Positions 1-8,669 of a stretch of 64,000 bases of DNA are shown in pieces. The position numbers and the translations under genes are program-made. Source of the DNA: Thermoplasma volcanium GSS1 (GTDB taxonomy: Archaea; Thermoplasmatota; Thermoplasmata; Thermoplasmatales; Thermoplasmataceae); contig NC_002689.2 of assembly GCF_000011185.1 (NCBI RefSeq), forward strand, positions 124,001 through 188,000, in the 5' to 3' direction. How positions within the stretch are numbered: position 1 is the first letter of the stretch; every line of letters starts with the position of its first letter. The notes below the pieces were generated by a model. It saw only the letters and a list, made by a program, of their open reading frames with translations. It made no database searches and was not told the origin of the DNA.

Positions 1-1
1 C

Positions 2-526
2 AGGATATATGCAAACAATTCTAATACACTTCTGGTCGCTGTATGCGAAGTTCCTATACTTACTTCGCATATATATGAAATATCAAATGCACTTATGAGC
101 TGGCTTGAAGAAATTGGGGCCAGCGAAATAGCGGTTATAGAGGGGAGTCCCGTATCCGGCATTCCTGAAGACAGAAATGTCTATTCAGTAGCAGAAAAAA
201 GAAGGCTTGACAAGTTAAAGAAAGTAGGCATACCTGCAGCTGAATCAGCTTTGATTGCCGGAATGGGCGGTGGAATGCTAAACGAGTGCCTTGTGAGGAG
301 AATGTCAGGCATATCCTTTATAACGCCAACCTCAGCTGACATTCCAGATCCTGGAGCTGTTCTAAGCGTGGTTAACGCCCTGAACAAGGTTTACAACCTT
401 AATATAGAGACTGATCTGCTTGAGCAACAGGTAAAGGAACTCAACGACCAGATAAAGAAGATAGAGGAGCAATACAAGGAGCTTCAAAACAGACAAAAAC
501 AGGAACCACAGTCGATGTATGGATGA
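2..526 (+). CDS. PAC2-family proteasome assembly chaperone-like protein (5' end outside window)
   Basis: The frame is open from the window edge, so the N-terminus is missing; about 174 residues are visible. Family marks of archaeal PAC2 proteins can be seen: a glycine-rich turn near codon 86 (IAGMGGGM), the Pro-Asp-Pro stretch (DIPDPGA) followed by a helix (VVNALNKVYNL), and a C-terminal coiled coil rich in Glu, Lys and Gln. PAC2 proteins are related to eukaryotic proteasome assembly chaperones; the role in archaea is inferred. The stop overlaps the start of the following ubiquitin-like gene, so the two are probably co-transcribed. Family assignment is good, exact function is not known. Confidence 0.8.
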   Translation, partial: RIYANNSNTLLVAVCEVPILTSHIYEISNALMSWLEEIGASEIAVIEGSPVSGIPEDRNVYSVAEKRRLDKLKKVGIPAAESALIAGMGGGMLNECLVRRMSGISFITPTSADIPDPGAVLSVVNALNKVYNLNIETDLLEQQVKELNDQIKKIEEQYKELQNRQKQEPQSMYG

Positions 527-725
527 TAATATGATAACGGTTAAAGGGCACATAAAGAAAAGCGTTGAAATCGATAGAGAAATGAGCGTGGGGGATATAC
601 TTAAGGATCTTGGGCTCCCAGAGGAAGAATACGTTGTAATAGTTAATGGGAAGCCTGTATTGGCCGATCACACTGTCAAGAAGGACGACGATGTTGTCAT
701 ATTAGAGGTCTTTTCAGGCGGATAA
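519..725 (+). CDS. MoaD/ThiS/SAMP-type ubiquitin-like protein with C-terminal Gly-Gly
   Basis: A 68-residue beta-grasp protein ending in Ser-Gly-Gly, the tail that E1-like enzymes adenylate in MoaD, ThiS and archaeal small modifiers (SAMP/Urm1). The motif IVNGKPV in the middle is typical of ThiS/MoaD-like folds. It could serve sulfur transfer (molybdopterin, thiamine, tRNA thiolation), protein tagging, or both. The ATG at 519 overlaps the stop of the upstream PAC2 gene by 8 nt; an ATG at 531 is an alternative start. Its last codons overlap the 3' end of the convergent CCA gene by 12 nt. Being next to a proteasome-chaperone-like gene makes a protein-tagging role worth considering. Confidence 0.82.
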   Translation: MDDNMITVKGHIKKSVEIDREMSVGDILKDLGLPEEEYVVIVNGKPVLADHTVKKDDDVVILEVFSGG

Positions 726-2027
726 AGAGTTAAGGCCGCCAAAGGCTTCCTCAGAAAAGAATCGATCGAGTACTCGTATCCTTCCTTTTATTTCTTCAAA
801 CTTCTGGACTTTTATGGTATTCTTTAACTTATCGAGATTTTTTCCTATGGAATACTTGCTTATGTTTGATAATACAATTTCCTCCGGCGTTTTTCTCTCC
901 TCGACAGTATCAACGTAGAGCCTGTTCCCTACCAGGTAAGGGCCCCTAGATCTTTCACGTGTTAGCCATTTTTTTATGAAATCAATGGAATTAGAAGTAT
1001 CGGCGGGAGGCCCAACGTGGATCCTGATAGAATCACTAATGAACTTTCTTGTTTCAATCAATACGTATATCCTATCAGCTACATCTATTGCGCTTCCAAC
1101 AGGCTCCATGTTGTATTCTTCCATTAATCTTAAGAGTGCAAGCTTAAATTTGTAGATCTGCGGGTACAAAACATCATCTGTTAGGTCTGGCTTTTCTATT
1201 GAATATATCCTTATGCATGTCCCCCTATCATGGTATTTAGGCTTGATCGGTTTCCTCTCAAGATCAAAAAAACTTTCTGAAGGATTATCGAGAAACATCT
1301 TGGAAGCGATCCTCATCCTTGAAAGGCTCTCAAGGCTAACGGCTGATGCAACATTTCTATCAGGATCTACAGGATCTATGAGAACCATTGGATCTTCGAA
1401 CCTTTCATCATCGTCTATCTTAAGGCGGCCTCTCGTAGTTGAGAATAGCCTAAGCACGTTTTCGAAGTTACCGTATCTTATAATCAGCAGCTCACACAGA
1501 TAACCAGAAAAACCATAGGTACGGGCCTCTGCTCCGTAGACACCGACAGACTTCATGAACACCTTCAACAGCCTTACCTGATCCTTGGAAGCGCCGTCAA
1601 GCTTCTCATTCACATAACGCGTGTGCAAGAGCGTGCGGTCAACAGCACTTATCTTCTTTTGCCCAAATTCCATTTTAAAACAAGGTACAACATCGATCTT
1701 TATTCCATCAATTTCTCCAGATACGTAGGGATGTTCTGCATATTTCTCCTTTCCATTGGGTAGAAGATCGTGGCCGATGGAAAGCCCTAGTTTCTCCATG
1801 ATTTTTTCTTCATAGTCCCTATCAAATGCTATGAACAGGTCAAGGTCCCCGTCCTTCAGGTTGGTACCTTTCGCGTATGAACCAACTAAAACTGGATCGG
1901 CCCTAATATTCTTATGTCTGCATATTTCTGAAGCACGCGTAGTAAGGTACTCTGATATGCTCTTGAGCTTTTGGAGCTCTTGCTCATCTGGCCTGTACCT
2001 GTTAAGTATGGCGGAATAATCGATCAT
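714..2027 (-). CDS. cca: CCA-adding tRNA nucleotidyltransferase (archaeal class I)
   Basis: This enzyme adds or repairs the 3' CCA end of tRNAs with CTP and ATP. At 437 residues it matches the archaeal class I size. The nucleotidyltransferase signature is intact: Gly49-Ser50, then Asp61 and Asp63 in DGDLDLF, with the third carboxylate Asp112 in KIDVVPCF. Neither tRNA gene in this window encodes CCA, so the enzyme is needed. It is preceded by NAC with an ATGA stop/start overlap, implying a two-gene operon. The 3' end overlaps the convergent ubiquitin-like gene. Confidence 0.95.
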   Translation of the reverse strand: MIDYSAILNRYRPDEQELQKLKSISEYLTTRASEICRHKNIRADPVLVGSYAKGTNLKDGDLDLFIAFDRDYEEKIMEKLGLSIGHDLLPNGKEKYAEHPYVSGEIDGIKIDVVPCFKMEFGQKKISAVDRTLLHTRYVNEKLDGASKDQVRLLKVFMKSVGVYGAEARTYGFSGYLCELLIIRYGNFENVLRLFSTTRGRLKIDDDERFEDPMVLIDPVDPDRNVASAVSLESLSRMRIASKMFLDNPSESFFDLERKPIKPKYHDRGTCIRIYSIEKPDLTDDVLYPQIYKFKLALLRLMEEYNMEPVGSAIDVADRIYVLIETRKFISDSIRIHVGPPADTSNSIDFIKKWLTRERSRGPYLVGNRLYVDTVEERKTPEEIVLSNISKYSIGKNLDKLKNTIKVQKFEEIKGRIRVLDRFFSEEAFGGLNSLSA

Positions 2028-2383
2028 TTCTGAGTGAGGTTCAGTATTGCCTGCGCAGGCTCACCGGATGCAGCTTTGAGAGCTTCAATAGCCTTTTCTC
2101 TTGCTACACCTGTTTGATCCATTACAAGCTTTATGTCATCTTCAGGAAACGTTTCTTCCTTCTTTCCCTCTTGCTTTTTTGGAGTTTCTCTGAAATCTCC
2201 CACAACCTGGAATGTCTTAACTCCCTGTGCTTCAATCATCGTTACCTGGGCATTCTCAATGACATAATCTTTTTCCTTGCCTACGAATATAACTTTCTTT
2301 ACATCATCCATTTCCGTGGATTTTATCCCCATCTGCGCCATTAAGCGGCGCATCTCCCTTGAGTTCATCCTTCCAGGTATCAT
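2024..2383 (-). CDS. nac: Nascent polypeptide-associated complex protein (archaeal NAC)
   Basis: 119 residues. An N-terminal segment with Asn-Ser-Arg-Glu-Met-Arg-Arg leads into the NAC beta-barrel (KVIFVGKEKDYVIENAQV), followed by a charged linker and a C-terminal UBA domain with the helix VMDQTGVAREKAIEAL. Archaeal NAC is a homodimer that binds emerging chains at the ribosome exit. It overlaps the downstream CCA gene by 4 nt (ATGA), so translation is probably coupled. A start at the second Met, four residues on, is possible. Confidence 0.93.
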   Translation of the reverse strand: MIPGRMNSREMRRLMAQMGIKSTEMDDVKKVIFVGKEKDYVIENAQVTMIEAQGVKTFQVVGDFRETPKKQEGKKEETFPEDDIKLVMDQTGVAREKAIEALKAASGEPAQAILNLTQK

Positions 2384-2534
2384 TCCCTAACTGATCTTTG
2401 TGTAGTAAATAAAGTTGATTATGCAAACGCAGATTAAGATGTAGTTCATAGCCAACTTTGCTTTTGCAAATTAGACGCTCAAACACACGATGAGAGGGCT
2501 TTAACAGTTAAGATAAAACATTAATATAATATTG

Positions 2535-2852
2535 TGATATGTTATGAAGCGATAAAGTTGGATTCAAGGGAGACCTCATCTGAGTGTCCTGTATGTGGTG
2601 GTAATGTAAAGCACCCAAATTGGAATATATGTATGTGTGAAAAACTGTGATCTGGACTACGATGTGGAAAGATTAGCTTCACTTTCTATTTCCCTTCGTA
2701 GTCTTGATCTGTGCGGATATCCGTTACTCGTAAGTGCTGTAACCTCTTTATCATCCATGATGGATGGATACCTGTACAGCATGAATCGACCTGAGATTCC
2801 TGGAGCAGGTTCTACTGAGATGGCATACGTTCCGAAAAAATGTGGTGCGTAA
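2535..2852 (+). pseudogene. Remnant of IS200/IS605-family TnpB (C-terminal zinc ribbon)
   Basis: The readable protein is the C-terminal zinc ribbon of an OrfB/TnpB protein: CPVCGG followed by KHPNWN, then CEKL and a stop at 2647-2649. The homology continues in another frame with NCDLDYDVERLASLSISLR and LCGYPLLVSA, as in archaeal TnpB. Upstream RuvC portions are absent and no TnpA is present. It is a truncated, frameshifted relic in an otherwise gene-poor 650-nt gap between NAC and the ferredoxin gene. 2853-3035 holds nothing recognisable beyond A/T-rich sequence. Confidence 0.8.
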
Positions 2853-3035
2853 CATTGCAAAACTTTTTGAGAACGGCTGAAGGTCCAATATTTTTAGTAT
2901 AAGTGTAATACGTGGTCCAGCACTACTATATAATCTAAAAGAAATTTATGCAAAACTTAGTTTTTTAAAAATCGTTGTGGACGGCTTTTAAGTATGTTAA
3001 ACACATGATATAATAAATAAAAACAAGAATTTTAT

Positions 3036-3473
3036 TTACGGTGTTATTTTTATGGCTCTTACAGGGCAAACGCTTTCGCATGCCATGCAGAATATGCAGT
3101 CCGATTCACGTACAGGATCGCATTTGTCTGTCCTGTACTTGTTCCATTCGTCGCTGCCCTTCTCGACCTTCTTGTCGTTTCCAGTTCCACTCTTTCCAGG
3201 GTTCAAATTCCATTCGTAAAGGTTTACAGGGCATACATCCATGCAGGCCCCATCCGCTATGCAGCAGTCCCAATCTACTGCAACGTGCGTACCATGTATA
3301 CCCAGCTTGGTTGGATATGGCTTTCCGTCAGCATCCATCCTCTGCATACCCTCTGCCCTAACATCGTGATTATTGTGCTGGCCAGTTATTGGGTAATCCT
3401 TGTCGTTTTCAAGGAAGTGCTCATCTATAGGCTTGGGCTTAAAGTCTAGTTCCTCCAATTTAACCAAATACAC
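3036..3473 (-). CDS. zfx: Zinc-containing dicluster ferredoxin
   Basis: 145 residues, the soluble electron carrier for 2-oxoacid:ferredoxin oxidoreductases in Thermoplasma and Sulfolobus. An N-terminal extension holds histidines at 33, 36, 60 and 63 that are candidates for the structural zinc site. Cluster motif 1 (Cys71-x5-Cys77-x3-Cys81-Pro) lacks the usual middle cysteine, which suits a [3Fe-4S] centre. Motif 2 (Cys126, 129, 132, 136-Pro) is a complete [4Fe-4S] site. A lysine/glycine-rich insertion separates the two. Single gene; the upstream region 3474-3680 is A/T-rich and shared with divergent nob1. Confidence 0.93.
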   Translation of the reverse strand: MYLVKLEELDFKPKPIDEHFLENDKDYPITGQHNNHDVRAEGMQRMDADGKPYPTKLGIHGTHVAVDWDCCIADGACMDVCPVNLYEWNLNPGKSGTGNDKKVEKGSDEWNKYRTDKCDPVRESDCIFCMACESVCPVRAIKITP

Positions 3474-3680
3474 TCACCAAGGAGATATTTTATATTTTTA
3501 TTTAAACTATACGCAACCAAATTCTGTAAAAACGTTATAGTACGATAGTGAATGAGTGTCTACTATTTTATTCTGATCAGATAATTTTTAATTTGAAAAA
3601 GCGAATCAAAGGGATATTTTTTTAAGGAATGATGATCTTGTAAAAAACGTTTTATAGCAATTAAAAATATGTTTTCCTAA

Positions 3681-4172
3681 ATGAAGTACGTACTTGACAC
3701 TTCGGCCATCATATCGAGGAATATCAACCTGCTTGATGGCGACCTTCTATTTCCTTCAAGTGTAATAGGTGAGATTAGAAAGGGCAAGTTGAAATATATG
3801 CTCGATGCGCTTTTTCCCATGATAAGGATAGTTGATCCAGACCAGTATTATGTTAGGAGCGTAGAGGATGCTGCCCATAAAACCGGCGATCTTATGAACT
3901 TAAGCGGAACTGACATAGAGGTTATAGCTGTGGCCATGCAGTATGGTGCCACAATTGTAACGGATGATTATTCAATACAGAATGTTGCATCTGCGTTGAA
4001 GATAGCGTTCATGAACGCTAACATAAAGAGTATAAGCAAACAGATAAGCTGGGTGTATAGATGCACAGGCTGCAAAAAGATATTCCATGAGCCCGTCAAA
4101 GTATGTGATATATGTGGGCATAATGTCAAACGGCATTATGATAAGAAGAGATCCGCTGTAAAGAAAATTTAG
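3681..4172 (+). CDS. nob1: Nob1-like rRNA-maturation endonuclease (PIN + zinc ribbon)
   Basis: 163 residues. The PIN domain carries the acidic set Asp6 (VLDTSAI), Glu31 (GEIRKGK), Asp78 (GTDIEVIA) and Asp95/96 (IVTDDYS). A C-terminal zinc ribbon has Cys128, 131, 142 and 145. This architecture is that of Nob1, which cuts the 3' end of pre-16S rRNA. It has its own promoter region divergent from the ferredoxin gene; no operon partner is evident. Confidence 0.92.
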   Translation: MKYVLDTSAIISRNINLLDGDLLFPSSVIGEIRKGKLKYMLDALFPMIRIVDPDQYYVRSVEDAAHKTGDLMNLSGTDIEVIAVAMQYGATIVTDDYSIQNVASALKIAFMNANIKSISKQISWVYRCTGCKKIFHEPVKVCDICGHNVKRHYDKKRSAVKKI

Positions 4173-4374
4173 TGCTGATAGCCAACATATTATCTTTTCA
4201 CCTTTTATGAAATAATTTGTGGTTTCAAAGGCGGTAGCTGCAAATGCTATAGGCATAAATTTTCTGGCCACAAAAGTATCCAAACCATTAATATTAATTT
4301 ATATTGATAATTATAAATCTTAGCAGAAAAGAACGAGGTATGAAGTTACTAGGCCAACAGAAAAAGCCGGTTAA

Positions 4375-4764
4375 TCAATCATCTTGTACCTTGTTTTTTA
4401 TCACGTCATTGATTATTTTTTCCATTATCCCTTCAACCTTCTCAGGGATATCTTTTATGTTGTAAGGACGGAATTTTTCAATTGCGGACTCTCTCATCAT
4501 CCAGGTTTTCCCTTCCGATACGTATACGAATATTCGGAGTGGCGGCACTATGCCTGCCAAGATATTCTGGTCAAATACCGACTTAGCATATACTGGGTTA
4601 AATATCTCGAAGATGTGCTGAGGTTCGATTGATATCCCAGCGTTTTTGAGGTTCTGTTGTGGATCTATTTCCGTAACGATCTTCATTCCATTTTTCTCTA
4701 TAGAATTTTTAAGCTGAGAAAGAGTTTCGGAATAACCAACAGGGCTTTCATACTTCAAATCCAT
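4375..4764 (-). CDS. DUF302-family protein
   Basis: 129 residues matching the DUF302 layout: an N-terminal strand/helix (VGYSETLSQLKNSIEKNG), then Glu-Ile-Asp-Pro-Gln-Gln, and the core segment HIFEIFNPVYAKSVFDQN. These proteins are common in Thermoplasma and Sulfolobus and lack a proven reaction. No signal peptide or membrane segment. It stands alone between nob1 and the acyl-CoA synthetase. Confidence 0.75.
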   Translation of the reverse strand: MDLKYESPVGYSETLSQLKNSIEKNGMKIVTEIDPQQNLKNAGISIEPQHIFEIFNPVYAKSVFDQNILAGIVPPLRIFVYVSEGKTWMMRESAIEKFRPYNIKDIPEKVEGIMEKIINDVIKNKVQDD

Positions 4765-4942
4765 AAAGCACGATATGCAAATCAGTATTTAACAAGTTAG
4801 TATCTATATTTTAAAAAATAATCATATTACAGTATGCCTCGCAAAATTATATTTTTTAGTGTGAAAAGGAAATATCTTATAATTTGATTATATAAATATT
4901 TAGTAATAGTTAAGCATAACAGAAAAATGTTATATATGTGAT

Positions 4943-6538
4943 ATGGAATATTCTATCATGGGCTATAACTTCGTGAGAGATGTTATTGAGAGAAACGACA
5001 AGAGAAAGACTGCAGTAATAATGTCAGATGAAAATCTTAGCTCAAAAAATGAGACCTATGGAACACTGTTGAAAGAATCTTACAAACTAAGCAATTTTAT
5101 GCGTCAACTAAGGCTGAAGGCAGGAAATCGCATCCTTATAATGATGGAGAACTCCCTTGATCTATACCATGTTGTTACTGCATCTATAGCTGCAGGGATG
5201 GTGTATGCACCCACAGCTCCGATACTCCCAGATGATCAGATAAAATACAGGGTAGAGCAACTCAAGGCTAAAGCTATATTCGTGGATGCTGGAACCCATC
5301 AAAAAGCAGAGCAATTCGGTGACATCGTAGTTAACATGAGTGATGAAGGTACAAGGGTAGAGATATCTAAAATGGATGACACTTTTAATGATTTTGAAAC
5401 AGAAATAGACGGCGAGCATGCGGTTTTCTTCACCTCTGGAACTGAAGGTATGCCAAAGATGGTGCTACATACGAACCGCTATCCAGAAGGCCATAGAACA
5501 ACAGTCAAATGGCTTGATTTGAACAGAGATGATGTGCATTGGAACATAAGCAGTCCAGGCTGGGCCAAATGGGGATGGTCTTCCTATTATTCTCCATTTA
5601 TTGCCGGTTCGGCAGTTTTTGGCATGAGCTACAGGAGGTTCGATCCAGAACGTGCTTTAGACGCTATGTCAAAGTTTCAGATAACTAGCGTATGCGCACC
5701 ACCTACAGTATGGAGGATGTTCCTTCAGCACGATGTTGGATCTAGGGCGCTCTACCTGAAGAAGGCGGCCTCCGCAGGAGAACCGCTCAATCCTGAGGTT
5801 ATCGAAAGATTTGAAAAATACACAGGCGTTAAGATAAAGGACGGTTACGGCCAGACTGAATCGACTTTGATGGTGGGCAATTTGACAGGCATGAAGGTGA
5901 AACCAGGTTCGATGGGAAAATCGTTAGAGCCGTACGATATACGTATTGTTGACGAAAATGGAAATGAACTAGGCGTAAATAGAACAGGTTTTATAGCTGT
6001 GAAAGCAGAAAAAAGGCCAGAGGGGCTTTTCAGTGCATATATTAATGATAAAAAGCTTACACACGACAGGTTTAAGAATGGCTACTATTACACAGGCGAT
6101 ACGGGATATCGAGATGAAGATGGGTACATATGGTTCGTTTCCAGGTCAGATGACGTAATTAAGGCATCGGATTACAGGATTGGGCCTTTTGAAGTGGAAT
6201 CGGCTCTGTTAAGGCATCCTGCTGTAGTAGAATCAGCAGTTGTTGGCTCACCCGACGATATCCGCGGCGATATTGTTAAAGCATATGTTGTTCTAAAGAA
6301 AGGATATGAGCCGAGTTACGAACTTGCCAGAGAATTAAGTATGCTCGTAAGAAATACAATAGGTCCACACGCTAGACCAAAGAGGATAGAATTCGTTGAA
6401 GATCTCCCTAAGACTATAAGCGGAAAAATAATAAGGAAACAGCTCAGGCAGATGGAAATAGACAGGTATATGAAAATGAAAAATGGGATTAATTTAAACA
6501 CTAGTAACAAAGAATTCAACATAGAAAGGATCGAATGA
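4943..6538 (+). CDS. Acyl-/acetyl-CoA synthetase (ANL superfamily, AMP-forming)
   Basis: 531 residues. The ATP loop is at residues 164-172 (TSGTEGMPK), the adenylate-binding motif is YGQTEST, the hinge region has YYTGDTGY, and the C-terminal catalytic lysine lies in PKTISGKIIRK. These are the marks of a working AMP-forming CoA ligase; chain length of the acid cannot be read from sequence, though the WxxSPGWAKWGWSS segment resembles medium-chain synthetases. Monocistronic, followed by the phosphate-type transporter. Confidence 0.88.
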   Translation: MEYSIMGYNFVRDVIERNDKRKTAVIMSDENLSSKNETYGTLLKESYKLSNFMRQLRLKAGNRILIMMENSLDLYHVVTASIAAGMVYAPTAPILPDDQIKYRVEQLKAKAIFVDAGTHQKAEQFGDIVVNMSDEGTRVEISKMDDTFNDFETEIDGEHAVFFTSGTEGMPKMVLHTNRYPEGHRTTVKWLDLNRDDVHWNISSPGWAKWGWSSYYSPFIAGSAVFGMSYRRFDPERALDAMSKFQITSVCAPPTVWRMFLQHDVGSRALYLKKAASAGEPLNPEVIERFEKYTGVKIKDGYGQTESTLMVGNLTGMKVKPGSMGKSLEPYDIRIVDENGNELGVNRTGFIAVKAEKRPEGLFSAYINDKKLTHDRFKNGYYYTGDTGYRDEDGYIWFVSRSDDVIKASDYRIGPFEVESALLRHPAVVESAVVGSPDDIRGDIVKAYVVLKKGYEPSYELARELSMLVRNTIGPHARPKRIEFVEDLPKTISGKIIRKQLRQMEIDRYMKMKNGINLNTSNKEFNIERIE

Positions 6539-6804
6539 TCCTTAATGGATGAGATAAGCCTTTTCTTTATTTTTTATATTTGGAATCTGAATTTCCAGGG
6601 AAAACTATTATCAATCATATAATTAAGATAAATTTATGGAGATATCCATTTATTATCTTAGTACTACCACAGGTTAAACAAAGGTTAGAATCTTATTTAT
6701 TGCATTTGATTATCTATAACATATATAGACAATATATACATATATACACAACAATATATTATTTGTATAATGTTTATCTTAAATTCAATAATCTCTCCTT
6801 CGAT

Positions 6805-8220
6805 ATGACCACTGAATCAAAACCGGAGTTGATAGAATCCATAAATGATGCCAAAACAAGTGGGTTCCATTACAAGACATGGATTGTGTCAGGTCTAGGT
6901 TTCTTTACGGATGCCTATGACCTGTTCATAATAGGGGTTGTAACGAGCATACTTGTTCTATCAGGCTGGAACAAGTTTACAACACTTCAGTCATCGCTAC
7001 TTGATTCCACAGCCCTTTTGTCTGCTGTAATTGGAGCATTGATATTTGGAAGGCTAATAGACAAGCTCGGGAGAAAGACGGTGTATGGCCTCGAACTCAT
7101 AATACTTATAGTAGGTGCACTTGGAAGTGCGTTCCTGACACCGTTAAATGGTGTATATGTATTGATTATCTGGAGGTTCATACTGGGTATCGGAATAGGA
7201 GGGGACTATGCAACTAGTTCAACAATAATGGCTGAATACTCTAATACGGCCCACAGGGGAAAACTCGTCGGAATGGTGTTTTCGATGCAGTCCCTGGGGC
7301 TTCTTGCCGGGCCGTTGATAACTCTCGGTTTGTTATATTCAGGCATGAGCCTTTCACTCGTCTGGAAGCTTCTCCTAGCATTTGGTGCCATACCAGCCCT
7401 CATAGTCGTGTATTTCAGAAGAAAAATGCCTGAGACGCCAAGGTACCTACTCAGAGTCAAAGGAGATGCTGAGGCAGCCGTCAAGAACTGGGAGAAATAT
7501 ACTGGCATAGAAGCGTCTGCAGATGCTCAAGCTGAAGTCATAAAGAAATCCTGGACGCAGATAATTAAACAAAAGGAGTTTCTAATTACCCTTGTTGGAA
7601 CAGCAGGGGCATGGTTCCTAATGGATTGGGCTCTTTACGGTAATTCCATAATGTCTAGTTCTATGCTTGGAGTTCTTGTCCCCTCATCTGTGACTGGTCT
7701 GGATCATCTGATAAGGACAACAATATATTCTGCGATGATTTTTGGATTTGCGGCATTCCCCGGATACTGGCTCGCAACTTTCACAATAGACCGTATTGGG
7801 AGGAAAACTATACAGTCCATAGGTTTTGCAGCAATGGCACTTTCATTTGGAATACTTGGTGTCTTTCATCAGCTTCTTTCTCCGTCGTATATTGTTCAGT
7901 TCCTATTACTGTATGGTATGAGCTATTTCTTCATAAACTTCGGGCCAAATGTAACTACATTCATATACCCACCTGAAGTGTTTCCTACAAAGGTTAGGGG
8001 GCTAGGAGCAGGCGCTTCAGCAGCTGGTGGAAAAATAGGGGCCTTCGTCGGAACATTCCTTAATGCAATTATATTACGTTCTTCAATAGGTGAATCTGGT
8101 CTCTTCATGATACTAGCATTGCTGGCAGCTTTTGGCTTGATCATAACACTGGTTCTGCTTCCAGAGCCTAAGAAACTTGACCTAGATGAGTCTTCTGGAG
8201 AGAAGGCACTTCTTGTTTGA
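6805..8220 (+). CDS. MFS transporter, phosphate permease (PHS)-like
   Basis: 471 residues from the ATG at 6805. The open frame extends upstream to 6580, but that part is A/T-rich, lacks family similarity and is better read as promoter DNA. The first membrane segment carries GFFTDAYDLFIIG, the hallmark of the Pho84-like phosphate:H+ symporters, followed by GRLIDKLGRKT and a second GRIGRK-like loop. About 12 membrane segments. Likely imports phosphate or another anion; substrate is inferred from family only. Confidence 0.85.
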   Translation: MTTESKPELIESINDAKTSGFHYKTWIVSGLGFFTDAYDLFIIGVVTSILVLSGWNKFTTLQSSLLDSTALLSAVIGALIFGRLIDKLGRKTVYGLELIILIVGALGSAFLTPLNGVYVLIIWRFILGIGIGGDYATSSTIMAEYSNTAHRGKLVGMVFSMQSLGLLAGPLITLGLLYSGMSLSLVWKLLLAFGAIPALIVVYFRRKMPETPRYLLRVKGDAEAAVKNWEKYTGIEASADAQAEVIKKSWTQIIKQKEFLITLVGTAGAWFLMDWALYGNSIMSSSMLGVLVPSSVTGLDHLIRTTIYSAMIFGFAAFPGYWLATFTIDRIGRKTIQSIGFAAMALSFGILGVFHQLLSPSYIVQFLLLYGMSYFFINFGPNVTTFIYPPEVFPTKVRGLGAGASAAGGKIGAFVGTFLNAIILRSSIGESGLFMILALLAAFGLIITLVLLPEPKKLDLDESSGEKALLV

Positions 8221-8513
8221 AAATATTAAGGTGTAAGATATAAAACAACATTCAAAAAATTTATTTTTCTAAGCTTTATAATTTTTTATTCACAAAAATA
8301 TTGTTTTTTATCTAATCAATTATTAAATCAATATTTATCGCTTTTGTCGCGTCTAAAATCTTGCGTATAATATACTGCTCGTAAGAACTTAACAATTCAA
8401 TTCTGTATTTCTTAATTTTTAGATAAATTGAAATAAAAATTTGATGCTTAAATAGAAACGAACAATATTTACCTTAAATCCAAATGCATGCATTATAATG
8501 ATAGAGGCGTCTT

Positions 8514-8669
8514 ATGTCGATCTCTTTGGTTGCGAAATTTAGGATCATCTGTACTGATGGAGAAAAATTACTGATTTTAGCCGAAAATATTATTATACAA
8601 TTTCTTAATTTTACAACGCAATCCAAAAAGTATCTAGAGTGCGGAGATCTTGGTGTTAAAAATGATTGA
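8514..8669 (+). CDS. Possible small ORF upstream of type III methyltransferase
   Basis: An open frame of 51 codons from ATG 8514 whose stop overlaps the ATG (8662) of the methyltransferase, as in translational coupling. The product (begins MSISLVAKFRI) is not recognised. It may be a leader gene or chance. The rest of 8221-8513 is very A/T-rich and shows no gene. Confidence 0.25.
   Translation: MSISLVAKFRIICTDGEKLLILAENIIIQFLNFTTQSKKYLECGDLGVKND

Noticed and set aside
3972-4283. Open frame on the minus strand opposite nob1
   Set aside because: Overlaps a well-supported PIN/zinc-ribbon gene and shows no domain of its own; a shadow frame.
6580-6804. Longer N-terminus for the phosphate-type permease
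   Set aside because: Very A/T-rich, Ile/Tyr-rich and without family similarity; ATG 6805 gives the normal length.
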